Position numbers and translations under genes: made by a program
From: Oscillospiraceae bacterium
GTDB lineage: Bacteria > Bacillota > Clostridia > Oscillospirales > WRJC01
Length of the DNA: 64,000 nt
Reading direction: 5' to 3'
Assembly: GCA_009783265.1 (NCBI GenBank)
Contig: WRHM01000001.1
Span: 124,001-188,000 of the forward strand
Shown here: positions 34,901-43,934 of the stretch, piece by piece
How the letters are laid out: each line of letters starts with the position of its first letter
Numbering within the stretch: position 1 is the stretch's first letter
The notes under the pieces: model-generated
Told to the model about the DNA's origin: nothing
The model's input: only the letters and a program-made list of their open reading frames with translations
Database searches by the model: none

Positions 34901-37372
34901 ATGTTCACATCACCATATTTTAAAACAGTAAATATAACCGGGCGCAATACCACCCGAAACGAAACCGACAATTACCCGTCGGGAACGCAGACATACTGGG
35001 GAATCCCGTTTGACTGCGGCGACAAATATATTTATTTAAACGGCGGGGATTTAAAACTAAATTTCGATGGAGTAAAAGCAAACTGGCTGGTTTTTTTGCA
35101 CGCATCTGAAACTCCGGAAGCCGTAGCGGACGAATACGGGATACATAAGAATTTTAAGGGAAGCACCCAATTAATGGAGCCAATCTGCGATTATATTATT
35201 AATTATGACGATGGTTCAGAAGCAGTTGTCCCGATACGCTCCAGAATGGAAATAAACGACATGCAAAATCACTGGGGTCAGGGCGCGATGCTGGCTAAAT
35301 CGCATATCAGAGGAAAATCGTTCGAGACTGCGACAAACGATATTTACTCTGGCAGAAAGCCTGACGGCAGCGGCTGGGGAAACAGCCAGACCCGCGTTCA
35401 CAGCGAGGGAAGCTGGGAAGGAGAACAATGGCTTTACGCTTTTGAAAATCCTAATCCCGATAAAACGATTACCGGAATAGAAATCATAAAGAAAAACGGG
35501 AATGTATTTTTATTCGGCGTGACGGCAGGCGATATTCAAGAACATCCCCTAAGATACGGCAGACGGCAGAAAGCCTTGCTCGAACTTAGCGGAAACTCGA
35601 ATAATACATTTGACTTAATAGACATTGACCTCGGTCATATAATATCGGTCACGCCTCAGGCAGTTTATGATAATAAATCGTGGGAAAACAGCCCGGTTGA
35701 GGATAATCCCGGTGATTCGAAAAAATATATAGTAGAGTTTGACTCTCACAAAGATGCGATTTTATATACTGGCGAATCACGCACACCTATTGCAGTTAAA
35801 GATATTATAAAAAATCAGGATATATATATAAATCCCGCTGAAATACCTGTAACGCTCAAAGTGTGCGACGAAAACGGCAAGCCCGTTCCCGTGAAAATAC
35901 ACGCACATGGCTCTGCGGGCGAATATCTGCCCCCGCGCAACCGTCACCGTCTGCCTAATCCGTATTGGTTCGAGGATTACAGCACGGATTATACGCGGGG
36001 AAAACATTGGTGTACATATATAGACGGAACGGCGGAATATTTACTGCCGCCCGGCGAAGTGTTTTTTGAAGTGACGAAAGGATTTGAAATAAAACCGATT
36101 CGATGCCGCATTAATATTGATGCGAACATGACGGAAATCAGAATTAAACTTGACCGCTTTATCGACTGGCGTTCAAAAGGCTGGGTTACGGCTGATACGC
36201 ACGTGCATTTTTTATCTCCTCAGACAGCGTTATTAGAGGGCGAGGCCGAGGGTGTAAACGTCGTGAATCTTCTTGCGAGCCAATGGGGCGAATTATTCAC
36301 AAATATCGGCGATTTTACGGGAAAAAGCGAGACGATAAATGAAAACGGCGAGTATATAGTACGCGTAGGCACGGAAAACAGGCAGCACATCATGGGGCAT
36401 ATTTCGCTTCTCGGTTACGACGGCGCGATGATACTGCCGCTTACCACGGACGGACCGTCTGAATCCGCGCAGGGCGACCCAATGGAACTCACGCTAACAC
36501 AGTGGGCGGAACAGTGCCGTAAGCAAAACGGCTTGGTGATTTTACCGCATTTCCCGAATCCGAGGGCCGAAAACGCGGCGGCGATAGTCTCTGATTTTAT
36601 TGACGGCGTAGAAGTAACAAAACTCGGCGCAACAGGCATAAGTCCGTATTATTTGTCGGACTGGTATCGCTATTTAAACTGCGGGTATCATATCGCGGCA
36701 GTCGGCGGAACAGATAAGATGAGCGCGGGAACGGCGATAGGAGAGATGAGGACTTACGCGAAACTCGACGGCCCGCTTACTTACCAAACATGGAAACAAG
36801 CTGTGATAGCCGGAAAAACTTTTGTGACTTCGGGCGCGCTTATAGATATGCGCGTTGAAGATCAGGGCATGGGCGGGACGCTTAATTTATCCGGCGGCGC
36901 GAATCTTACCGTTATGTGGGACGTGGCATCTGTGACGATACCTGTAACTTCGGTCGAGTTTGTCGTAAACGGTGATACTGTGGATAACATACGTTTTGAT
37001 GGATTAATAGGTGAAGAAAGCGGATATTTTACAATAAATATAAAAGAAAGCGCATGGATTGCGCTGCGCGTTCGCGGGCGTCTGGACGGAAACGGAAACA
37101 CAGAAGTAATCACAGCGCACACAAGCGCGGTATTTGTGATTATAGACGGGAAACCCATATTCAATGCTCCCGACGCGGCAACGATACTCGACCAGATAGA
37201 GGGCGCGACGGCTTATATAAAAACTCTCGCGACAAAAGCTCAAGAAACGCAGTTTAAACTTGCCCTTGCCGCACTTGCCGGAGCTCACCGCGCATTGCAT
37301 AACAGAATGCACTCCCAAGGATATTTCCATAATCATAGCCCGGAGGATAAGCATTCCGGACATGAGCGTTAA
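34901..37372 (+). CDS. PHP-domain CehA/McbA-type metallohydrolase
   Basis: 823 residues. N-terminal beta domains (about 1-420) precede a PHP hydrolase domain with GWVTADTHVHFLSP (His-x-His metal ligands), VNVVNLLASQWGEL, GHISLLGYDG, VILPHFPNPRA and AAVGGTDKMSAGTAIG. CehA/McbA-like proteins hydrolyse varied esters and amides; the natural substrate here is unknown. No signal peptide at MFTSPYFKTVNITGRN. The ATG at 34901 has AAAGGAGGAG upstream; an earlier ATG at 34817 lacks one. It is divergent from the binding-protein gene, so both may respond to the same substrate. A His-rich tail ends the protein. Confidence 0.8.
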   Translation: MFTSPYFKTVNITGRNTTRNETDNYPSGTQTYWGIPFDCGDKYIYLNGGDLKLNFDGVKANWLVFLHASETPEAVADEYGIHKNFKGSTQLMEPICDYIINYDDGSEAVVPIRSRMEINDMQNHWGQGAMLAKSHIRGKSFETATNDIYSGRKPDGSGWGNSQTRVHSEGSWEGEQWLYAFENPNPDKTITGIEIIKKNGNVFLFGVTAGDIQEHPLRYGRRQKALLELSGNSNNTFDLIDIDLGHIISVTPQAVYDNKSWENSPVEDNPGDSKKYIVEFDSHKDAILYTGESRTPIAVKDIIKNQDIYINPAEIPVTLKVCDENGKPVPVKIHAHGSAGEYLPPRNRHRLPNPYWFEDYSTDYTRGKHWCTYIDGTAEYLLPPGEVFFEVTKGFEIKPIRCRINIDANMTEIRIKLDRFIDWRSKGWVTADTHVHFLSPQTALLEGEAEGVNVVNLLASQWGELFTNIGDFTGKSETINENGEYIVRVGTENRQHIMGHISLLGYDGAMILPLTTDGPSESAQGDPMELTLTQWAEQCRKQNGLVILPHFPNPRAENAAAIVSDFIDGVEVTKLGATGISPYYLSDWYRYLNCGYHIAAVGGTDKMSAGTAIGEMRTYAKLDGPLTYQTWKQAVIAGKTFVTSGALIDMRVEDQGMGGTLNLSGGANLTVMWDVASVTIPVTSVEFVVNGDTVDNIRFDGLIGEESGYFTINIKESAWIALRVRGRLDGNGNTEVITAHTSAVFVIIDGKPIFNAPDAATILDQIEGATAYIKTLATKAQETQFKLALAALAGAHRALHNRMHSQGYFHNHSPEDKHSGHER

Positions 37373-37394
37373 AAATTAAAATCTGTTTTTCGCA

Positions 37395-37512
37395 ATCCAA
37401 ACCCCTCCGTCACTTCGTGACACCTCCCCTGTTATGGGAGTCTTTGGCGTCATTTTTCTTGGCTCCCCTGATAGGGGATGCCCCCGCCGCAGCGGTGGCG
37501 GGGTTTCTCAAT
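37395..37512. repeat. Dispersed hairpin-rich intergenic repeat
   Basis: Non-coding 247-base gap between convergent genes. It has the look of a REP/MITE-like element of Clostridia: CCCCTCCGTCACTTCGTGAC, ACCTCCCC...GGGAG, then CTCCCCTGATAGGGGA and CCCCGCCGC/GGTGGCGGGG stems. The style resembles the elements at 56505-56625 and 59215-59242, though not identical. Confidence 0.6.
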
Positions 37513-37532
37513 TTGTTTTAATATAAATAAAA

Positions 37533-37559
37533 CGAGGATGCTGTTCTTTAGCATCCTCG
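37533..37559 (-). terminator. Terminator of the 5'-nucleotidase gene
   Basis: CGAGGATGCT-GTTCTTT-AGCATCCTCG, a perfect 10-bp stem. On the minus strand it is followed by TTTTATTTAT, so it mainly ends the nucleotidase transcript. Confidence 0.7.
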
Positions 37560-37619
37560 CCCCATTTTCAAAAACATAATTTCGCGAGATTATTTATAGT
37601 TCTTTTTGCAATAAAACGA

Positions 37620-39269
37620 TTATTTAAGTAAGAATGGTTTCTTTCTGTATAACTGTAAACTTACGGCAGTAATCAATCCAAAACTCCATGCGCCGCCAAG
37701 CCATATCCAAATAATACTATTACTCTCGTCACCGGTATAAGGATTGGAATCGTATTCCGGCTCGGCTTCCCACTCCATAAAAACTCTGACCCTGTTTTCA
37801 GCTTCGGCATTTATATTCGGGGCTGTTCCCAGATAATCCGCGAACGCTTCGGCGTCGGCTCCGTAATAAACGAGGTTTGAACCGTTTGTTAGCATAACAT
37901 ACCCGTCGCCGCCGGCCGCCATATATTCTATCGTTGCAAAGTTATATATTCTGTTTAAATCGAATGTTTCGCCGTCTGCCGTCGTCACATTCCTGATTCT
38001 GTTGCCCGGTTCGGCATCCGGGTCAAATTCAAAACAGATGCCTGACACCTGTATATGCTGTCCCACCGGATCCGGATATGCGCTAACCCCGTATTCCAAT
38101 GCTTCCAGTATAGCCGTTCCTGAGAGTTCCATAGTCACCAAAAGATTGGAATAAGGCAGAACAGTCAGTACATGCCCCATAGTTATATCACCCGCCGGTA
38201 TACTTGCGCGTATGCCTCCGCCGTTGAAAACGGCAATATCGGCGCCCGTTGCGCGGCGTATCGAATCTGTAATCAGATTGGCAAGATTAGTTTCGCCCGT
38301 TCTGACATTTTCGCGTTCACCGTCGAGCAAAACAGGAGTGTGCCCTACAATGGTATTTATCAAACCGTCATTTGCGGCATTCAATTCGGCGATTTTCGCG
38401 AGAATTTGCTCGTTCGCGTCAAGCTCGCCGCTTACTTCAATTAAGCGTGCCGATTTGGAGATCACGCCCTCTGAAACAGTGATTTCAACAATGCCGATAT
38501 TTTTTCCGTGTTCGCCTGTATTCGCAATCAATACATCGTTTACAAAAAGACCGTTCGGAAGTTCATTATGATAATGCCCGTCGATAATTACATCAATGCC
38601 GGAAATCCCCGCAAGCGTATCGCTGCGGTTTGCGGGAAGTGATAAATCGTCTGTTCCCATGTGCGTAAGCGCGATTATAATATCGCATTTTTCAGATTTG
38701 AGCGTATCCACCATAGCTTTGGCAACTGTAGCGGGGTCTTCAAACGTCAGTCCAGCCATTATACGCGGGTCAGAAACCTCAATAGTTTCGGGCGTGGCAA
38801 GACCGAACACTCCGACCGTTAATCCGTTCATCGGGAAAATTGCGTGGGTTTGGAACAGATAATTACCGCCGGAGTCTTTTATATTAGCCGCCAGCAATGG
38901 AAATTCCATCATTTCTGATAGTTCAAGCAGACGCTCCACGCCGTAGTTAAACTCATGATTTCCCGTGACCATCGCGCTATATCCGACCGCGTTCATCAGT
39001 TCTGTCATTGCCGCGCCTTTAGTGAGATTAGCCGTCGGCTGTCCGTGCAAAGCGTCGCCCGCGTCTAAAATCAAAACATTTCCCGCTGTTTCCTTTGCAA
39101 GCTGCGATATATACGGGTCGGCGTCCATTCGACCGTGACGGTCATTTATATGAATAATTGTAAGCGTTACTTCGCCGTCCGAAACTGCCGAAGCATTAAT
39201 GCACAGCATAGAAACCGTTAATATAAGCAACAGCAGAACCGCTGTGCCTCTGATAAAAAATCTTCTCAT
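37620..39269 (-). CDS. Secreted 5'-nucleotidase/UDP-sugar hydrolase family, possible wall anchor
   Basis: 549 residues. Signal peptide (about 1-28, VLLLLILTVSMLCINASA), metallophosphatase domain (IIHINDRHGRM, LILDAGDALHG, MVTGNHEFNYG, IIDGHYHNEL) and C-terminal 5'-nucleotidase domain (FNGGGIRASIPAGDITMGHV; GDGYVMLTNGSN). It hydrolyses nucleotides outside the cell for nucleoside salvage. The end has NPYTGDES, a hydrophobic segment (IIWIWLGGAWSFGLITAVSL) and RKK, the layout of a sortase signal with an NPxTG variant. The motif could be a chance match and the end a plain membrane anchor. Confidence 0.88.
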   Translation of the reverse strand: MRRFFIRGTAVLLLLILTVSMLCINASAVSDGEVTLTIIHINDRHGRMDADPYISQLAKETAGNVLILDAGDALHGQPTANLTKGAAMTELMNAVGYSAMVTGNHEFNYGVERLLELSEMMEFPLLAANIKDSGGNYLFQTHAIFPMNGLTVGVFGLATPETIEVSDPRIMAGLTFEDPATVAKAMVDTLKSEKCDIIIALTHMGTDDLSLPANRSDTLAGISGIDVIIDGHYHNELPNGLFVNDVLIANTGEHGKNIGIVEITVSEGVISKSARLIEVSGELDANEQILAKIAELNAANDGLINTIVGHTPVLLDGERENVRTGETNLANLITDSIRRATGADIAVFNGGGIRASIPAGDITMGHVLTVLPYSNLLVTMELSGTAILEALEYGVSAYPDPVGQHIQVSGICFEFDPDAEPGNRIRNVTTADGETFDLNRIYNFATIEYMAAGGDGYVMLTNGSNLVYYGADAEAFADYLGTAPNINAEAENRVRVFMEWEAEPEYDSNPYTGDESNSIIWIWLGGAWSFGLITAVSLQLYRKKPFLLK

Positions 39270-39347
39270 AATTTTTTTTACCGCCTTTTATATTTATTGG
39301 CCATCTCGCCTGTTTTCTGCCGAGTTCACCATGTCAGACAATCTCTT

Positions 39348-40421
39348 TTACAGCGACGCCGTTATGGTGTTAGTACCCCCGGCATATTCATGCCGTATTT
39401 CTTTCGCGCTGTTTAGCACCATCATTGCCGACAACTCGTCCTCGGCGGCTTCCAATGCGTTTGAGCCTTCTCCGCCGTATAATACAGACAATTCATAAGC
39501 GCCGAGTTTTTCCGAAAAGCTGAGATTCAGAGAACAAGCTCCGTATTTCGGCGTAACAATATTTATCACAAGTTCTTCCGCCAGCAACTGTATCTTATTC
39601 GCGGTCTTTTTTTCTATCGCGTGACTGAAACAAAAATTTTCTATGCCGACAAGCATTTCCACATGGTCGAAATCTCGGCTTTTGGCTTCATAGTTATACG
39701 AGCGTATGTTGTAAATAAACGCTTGAGTTTTCGGCTTTTTAGGCGAGGTGAAAATCTCCGCAGGGCTGCCTTCCTCATAAATTCCGTTCTCGTCCATGTA
39801 CATCACCCGGGTCGACACATCACGGGCAAAGTCCATTTCATGAGTAACTACAAGCATAGTCATCCCGGATTTGGCAAGATTACGAATAACCGCCATAACT
39901 TCACTGACCATTGTAGGGTCAAGCGCGCTTGTCGGTTCGTCAAACAAAATGACCTCCGGCGACATGGCAAGACATCTTGCTATAGCCACGCGCTGCTTTT
40001 GTCCGCCGGATAACTGCCGCGGAAAAAACTTTGCCCGCTCGCTTAATCCTACTGTTTTAAGCAATTCCTCCGCTTTTTCCTCAGCTTCTTTTTTAGGTGT
40101 TTTCAATAATTTGACCGGTCCTGCCGTCAGGTTTCCCATCACATCCAAATGAGAAAACAACCCGAAACTTTGGAACACCATGCCCATTCTGCGCCGGGTT
40201 GTATCTACGTTTCTCTTGGTGATTATTTCGCCGTCGAAGAACACTTCGCCGCCTGTCGGCGGATCAAGAAAATTGATCGCCCGCAAAAAAGTACTCTTAC
40301 CCGTACCGGACGGGCCAATAATAGATATAACTTCGCCCTTATCTATATCCGCGTTTAAGTTTTGCAATACGCAAACGTCCCCAAAACGCTTCTCAAGATT
40401 TTTTACCGAAATAATACTCAT
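39348..40421 (-). CDS. Amino-acid ABC ATPase fused to a degenerate RsbW-like domain
   Basis: 357 residues. Residues 1-240 are a polar amino-acid (GlnQ/HisP-like) ABC ATPase: Walker [23 protein letters not shown], Walker [13 protein letters not shown], switch VTHEMDF. Residues ~245-357 are not usual for this family. They align with the RsbW-like protein at 43509-43931: [11 protein letters not shown] (N box), [14 protein letters not shown] where D-x-G should be, and [20 protein letters not shown] for the G2 region. The ATP-binding residues appear lost. The start at 40421 excludes 17 unconserved residues. Last gene of the STAS-PP2C-kinase-transporter operon. Confidence 0.9.
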   Translation of the reverse strand: MSIISVKNLEKRFGDVCVLQNLNADIDKGEVISIIGPSGTGKSTFLRAINFLDPPTGGEVFFDGEIITKRNVDTTRRRMGMVFQSFGLFSHLDVMGNLTAGPVKLLKTPKKEAEEKAEELLKTVGLSERAKFFPRQLSGGQKQRVAIARCLAMSPEVILFDEPTSALDPTMVSEVMAVIRNLAKSGMTMLVVTHEMDFARDVSTRVMYMDENGIYEEGSPAEIFTSPKKPKTQAFIYNIRSYNYEAKSRDFDHVEMLVGIENFCFSHAIEKKTANKIQLLAEELVINIVTPKYGACSLNLSFSEKLGAYELSVLYGGEGSNALEAAEDELSAMMVLNSAKEIRHEYAGGTNTITASL

Positions 40422-40428
40422 GACGGCT

Positions 40429-43400
40429 TCATTCCTTTCTTTCTTGTATTTCGTTTTTTTCATTTCCCGCATCCGGCAGAGTAGCCAGAGGCATTGCCTT
40501 ATAATCTACCGCGCTTTTTACTATAGTAGCTTTTGAGGCCTGATTCGCTCCGATAGCGTCTTTGTTCACTTTTTTTACAATAAACTTGAATAACTGAACG
40601 CAAACCGTAGTTACAATCAGATAAATAACAGCGACAAATACCAGCGGAAAATAAGCGTCGTATGTGCGGCTTCGGATAATATCTCCCGCACGGGTTAAAT
40701 CCTGGATAGCAATATATCCCACGATGGCTGTCGCTTTGACAAGTTCGACGAAACCGTTTGTGTATCCCGGCAAAGCCCGGCGTACCGCTTGAGGCAGCGT
40801 TACTGTCATAAACGCCTTGAACGCCGAAAATCCGATACTTCGCGCCGCTTCGATTTCTACCGGGTCAACGGTTTCAATCCCGCCTTTTAGATTTTGCGCA
40901 ACGCCTGCTCCCATAACCATAGTAAACGCCGCTATTGCAATAAGAACGTTTGATATAGTCGTGTTGCCAAAAATAATATAATACGTTATCATCAGCAGTA
41001 CGACTATCGGCGTTCCATGAATTAATCCGCAGTAGAAACTACCGATCCACCTGACGAATTTGTTCTTTCGCGTCAACAGCCAGCAGACAAAACAGCCCAG
41101 TACAGTGCCAAAAAGCTGTGCGAGTAAGGCTATCGCCATAGTCACGCCAAGACCGTTTAGGATCATCTTCCAGCGATTATCTGTGAGCAGGTTGCGTTCG
41201 ATTCCTACCCTCAGCCATTCTATAAAATTAAATCCGCCTTTTTGGGTATCTGTTGATTTTTTCAGCGTGATAATACCCAGCAAATCATCATATATCGAAT
41301 CTGAGAATAATACGCTCTTTTTTCGTTCCTCGGTGATGGTGACGGCATCAATGCCGAGATCGGCTTTACCGCTGACCACATAGGGAATGAGTCCTGCAAA
41401 ATCCATCGACGCAAATTCAATATTCATTCCCTCATGCGCGGCAAACCGTATGGCAAGCTCGATGCTGTAACCTTTGAGTTCATTGTTCGCGCTGAAATAA
41501 CTGAACGGAAGCTGAACGCCGCTGGTGGCAACGGAAAGCGTGCCGTTTTCGCCTGTCAGCGGAATATCCGGCATGGGCGAATCCGAATCGGGTACGTTTT
41601 CAAGCCACCTGTCCCGCATATCATCGAGAGTTCCGTCGTTATCGAGTTGTTTGAGAAAAGCGTTAAATCTGTCGATTATATCCTGATCCATTGAAAACGC
41701 GCCCAACGGCCCGGCGAAAATTTCAGCCGGCACGGAAATCACCTGAGTATCCTCAAAACCCGGCGATGCGGCCATGACCCGCAAAATAGACAAGTCCGTC
41801 ATAAATCCGTCAATTCTGCCTTTGCGGACATCCTCGATACCTGCAGACTGTTCTGAATAATAAGCGGGAGCGACGCCTAAATGGCCGGAAATAATCTCGC
41901 CTGACAGATTTCCGGTTACAGCTCCGACACGTTTGCCCGTAAAATCAGAGAAAGTAAGCGGCTCGCTCGGATTTGCGGCTGTTTGCCCGCCTGTTTTTAA
42001 AGCGAGGATACCGTGCTGTTCGTCAAAAAAAGGCTCGGTGAACAATACGCTCTTCTTGCGTTCTTCAGTAATAGCCATGTTTGCGATACCCAAATCAGCT
42101 TTTTGGCTGACAATATACGGGATCAGCCCGCCGAATTCCATATCTGTAAATTCTATTGTTTTTTCTTCATACGCGCCGAAACGCAGGGCAAGCTCTACGC
42201 TGAATCCCGAATAGTTCCCGTTCGCGCCGGAATAAACGTATGGTATAGAATCAGAACATACAGCTACTTTCAAAACGCCGTTTTCCCCGGTATTGGATAT
42301 ATCCGGAACTGGCGCGTCCAAATCAAGCGCGTCGCCAAACCAACGGTTTTTTATATCGTCAAGCGTTCCGTCCGCTTCGGCAACAGCGAGAAACGCGTTA
42401 AATCTGTCGATAACAGATTGGTCTTGGGATATGCCGCCAATCTGCGCTTTGAATATATCTTTCGGAACGGGAATAACTTCAAAGCCGTCAAGCTGCGCAG
42501 CCATAACCTGAACCGCCGTCAGCGCGTGCATATATCCGGCTACGCGACCTTTGCGGACATCTTCCGCCGCCGATGCGCTGTCGTTATATTCTACAGGCTT
42601 TGCGCCTATTTTCTCAGTAGTGTTGTAGGTGAGCACGCCTGTTATCACCGCGATGTTTTTCCCTGCAAATTCAGTATAATCGCGCTGCGCCTCTGCCGAA
42701 ACAACCGCGTTTTTCGGCACTATAAGCACTGCTTGCGTCACTATGGTCGGCGCGCCGAACAACACGCTCCCGCCGCGCTCCTCGGTTATTGTAAACTGAC
42801 ATGCGCTCATATCTGATTTGCCTGAAATAATATACGGAATTATCGCGGCATAAGGCATCATTGTAAATTCCGGCTTCATGCCTATATGCTGCGCGAAAAG
42901 GCTGATTATCTCCACATCGAAACCGGTAGGCTCATTGTTGGCGTCAAAATAAGTGAACGGCGGATAATTGCCGGTATCGCACACCTGTAATATTCCGTTT
43001 TCGCCGGTAAATTCAAATTTTGGTATATCTTCCTGCGCTGGCAGAGATACGCCAATCCAGCGATTTTCGATTTCATCAAACGTCCCATCCGCTTTAATGC
43101 CCGCAAACCATTCATTGTATTTATCCCTAAGTTCCGAAGTATGAAAAACAGGAGCAGACTTGTTGACGAAAAAATCTTCCGCTATCCACAGATAATCAAA
43201 TTCGGGAAACTGGCCGCTGTCCTCAAGTTGTTTGACATAAGAGCCGTCGGTCATTACCGCATCGGCCCTACCCATGCGCAAGGCTTCAAGCAAGCCTGCC
43301 ATCTCCGAATATTCCGGCACTTCCCCCGCTTTGAACAAATCCTTCGCCACAATATTAAAAACTTCCCCAGATTGTACCGCGATATCCTTACCAGAATCAA

Positions 43401-43512
43401 TAAAATCTTCGTATGTGCGCGTCCCTTTCAGCGGTGATTTCACTTTATCTGAACACGCCGCCGTTGTTAATATTAAAAAAACACACATCAATAACACAAT
43501 AAATTTTTTCAT
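40429..43512 (-). CDS. Triple substrate-binding domain fused to amino-acid ABC permease
   Basis: 1027 residues. A lipoprotein signal (LILTTAAC, Cys20) is followed by six half-domains of type II periplasmic binding fold in the order lobe 2 (about 30-160), lobe 1 + lobe 2 (169-400), lobe 1 + lobe 2 (408-645), lobe 1 (653-752), then a HisM/GlnP-like permease (about 775-985) with the EAA loop [20 protein letters not shown]. Each lobe 1 begins TGENG and has a [12 protein letters not shown] motif; each lobe 2 ends with [11 protein letters not shown]. Three binding units are thus circularly arranged in one chain. GlnPQ-type transporters have one or two. GGGGGAAG site; start overlaps the RsbW-like gene. 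Confidence 0.9.
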   Translation of the reverse strand: MKKFIVLLMCVFLILTTAACSDKVKSPLKGTRTYEDFIDSGKDIAVQSGEVFNIVAKDLFKAGEVPEYSEMAGLLEALRMGRADAVMTDGSYVKQLEDSGQFPEFDYLWIAEDFFVNKSAPVFHTSELRDKYNEWFAGIKADGTFDEIENRWIGVSLPAQEDIPKFEFTGENGILQVCDTGNYPPFTYFDANNEPTGFDVEIISLFAQHIGMKPEFTMMPYAAIIPYIISGKSDMSACQFTITEERGGSVLFGAPTIVTQAVLIVPKNAVVSAEAQRDYTEFAGKNIAVITGVLTYNTTEKIGAKPVEYNDSASAAEDVRKGRVAGYMHALTAVQVMAAQLDGFEVIPVPKDIFKAQIGGISQDQSVIDRFNAFLAVAEADGTLDDIKNRWFGDALDLDAPVPDISNTGENGVLKVAVCSDSIPYVYSGANGNYSGFSVELALRFGAYEEKTIEFTDMEFGGLIPYIVSQKADLGIANMAITEERKKSVLFTEPFFDEQHGILALKTGGQTAANPSEPLTFSDFTGKRVGAVTGNLSGEIISGHLGVAPAYYSEQSAGIEDVRKGRIDGFMTDLSILRVMAASPGFEDTQVISVPAEIFAGPLGAFSMDQDIIDRFNAFLKQLDNDGTLDDMRDRWLENVPDSDSPMPDIPLTGENGTLSVATSGVQLPFSYFSANNELKGYSIELAIRFAAHEGMNIEFASMDFAGLIPYVVSGKADLGIDAVTITEERKKSVLFSDSIYDDLLGIITLKKSTDTQKGGFNFIEWLRVGIERNLLTDNRWKMILNGLGVTMAIALLAQLFGTVLGCFVCWLLTRKNKFVRWIGSFYCGLIHGTPIVVLLMITYYIIFGNTTISNVLIAIAAFTMVMGAGVAQNLKGGIETVDPVEIEAARSIGFSAFKAFMTVTLPQAVRRALPGYTNGFVELVKATAIVGYIAIQDLTRAGDIIRSRTYDAYFPLVFVAVIYLIVTTVCVQLFKFIVKKVNKDAIGANQASKATIVKSAVDYKAMPLATLPDAGNEKNEIQERKE

Positions 43513-43931
43513 TTTGCGACTTCCCCCTGCAAACATTTTTTAGAAATTGTCAGGATATTCTTGCCGTCTTTATATTCGTATTTAATACTGTCCATAATTT
43601 TCTTGACCATAAAAATACCAAGCCCGCCAATCTTGCGCCTTTCGGCTCCGGCATTAATATCCGGGGCTTCATTTTCCAACGGATTGTACGGCGTTCCGCT
43701 ATCCTCAAACTCAATGACGATCTCATCTTTAATATAAAAAATGCGTATAACCGCGCCGCCAACATCCGGATTATATGCGTAATGTGCTATATTGACGAAG
43801 ATTTCTTCGACTGCCACTGTAATTTGCATAGATAATTTCGCAGGGTAATCAGCCTCTTCAAGCTCTCTGTTTATAAATTCAAGCACCGTATCAAGATTTT
43901 CAGTTTTCGCGTCGATCAATAGTTCTTTCAT
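43509..43931 (-). CDS. RsbW-like serine kinase/ATP-binding protein
   Basis: 140 residues of the HATPase_c_2 (RsbW/SpoIIAB) family. The N box is VAVEEIFVNIAHYAY (Glu43, Asn47), the G1 box FEDSGTPYNP and the G2 box GGLGIFMVKKIMD, so ATP binding should be intact. In known systems this kinase phosphorylates the STAS antagonist and holds a sigma factor. No sigma factor gene is nearby. It overlaps the permease start by four bases and follows the phosphatase by three, so all are co-translated. Confidence 0.9.
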   Translation of the reverse strand: MKELLIDAKTENLDTVLEFINRELEEADYPAKLSMQITVAVEEIFVNIAHYAYNPDVGGAVIRIFYIKDEIVIEFEDSGTPYNPLENEAPDINAGAERRKIGGLGIFMVKKIMDSIKYEYKDGKNILTISKKCLQGEVAK

Positions 43932-43934
43932 AAA

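Noticed and set aside
42013-42816. 267-codon + strand frame inside the triple binding-protein gene
   Set aside because: Antisense to clearly conserved binding-domain repeats; the protein text is rich in Arg, Tyr and Cys with no family pattern.
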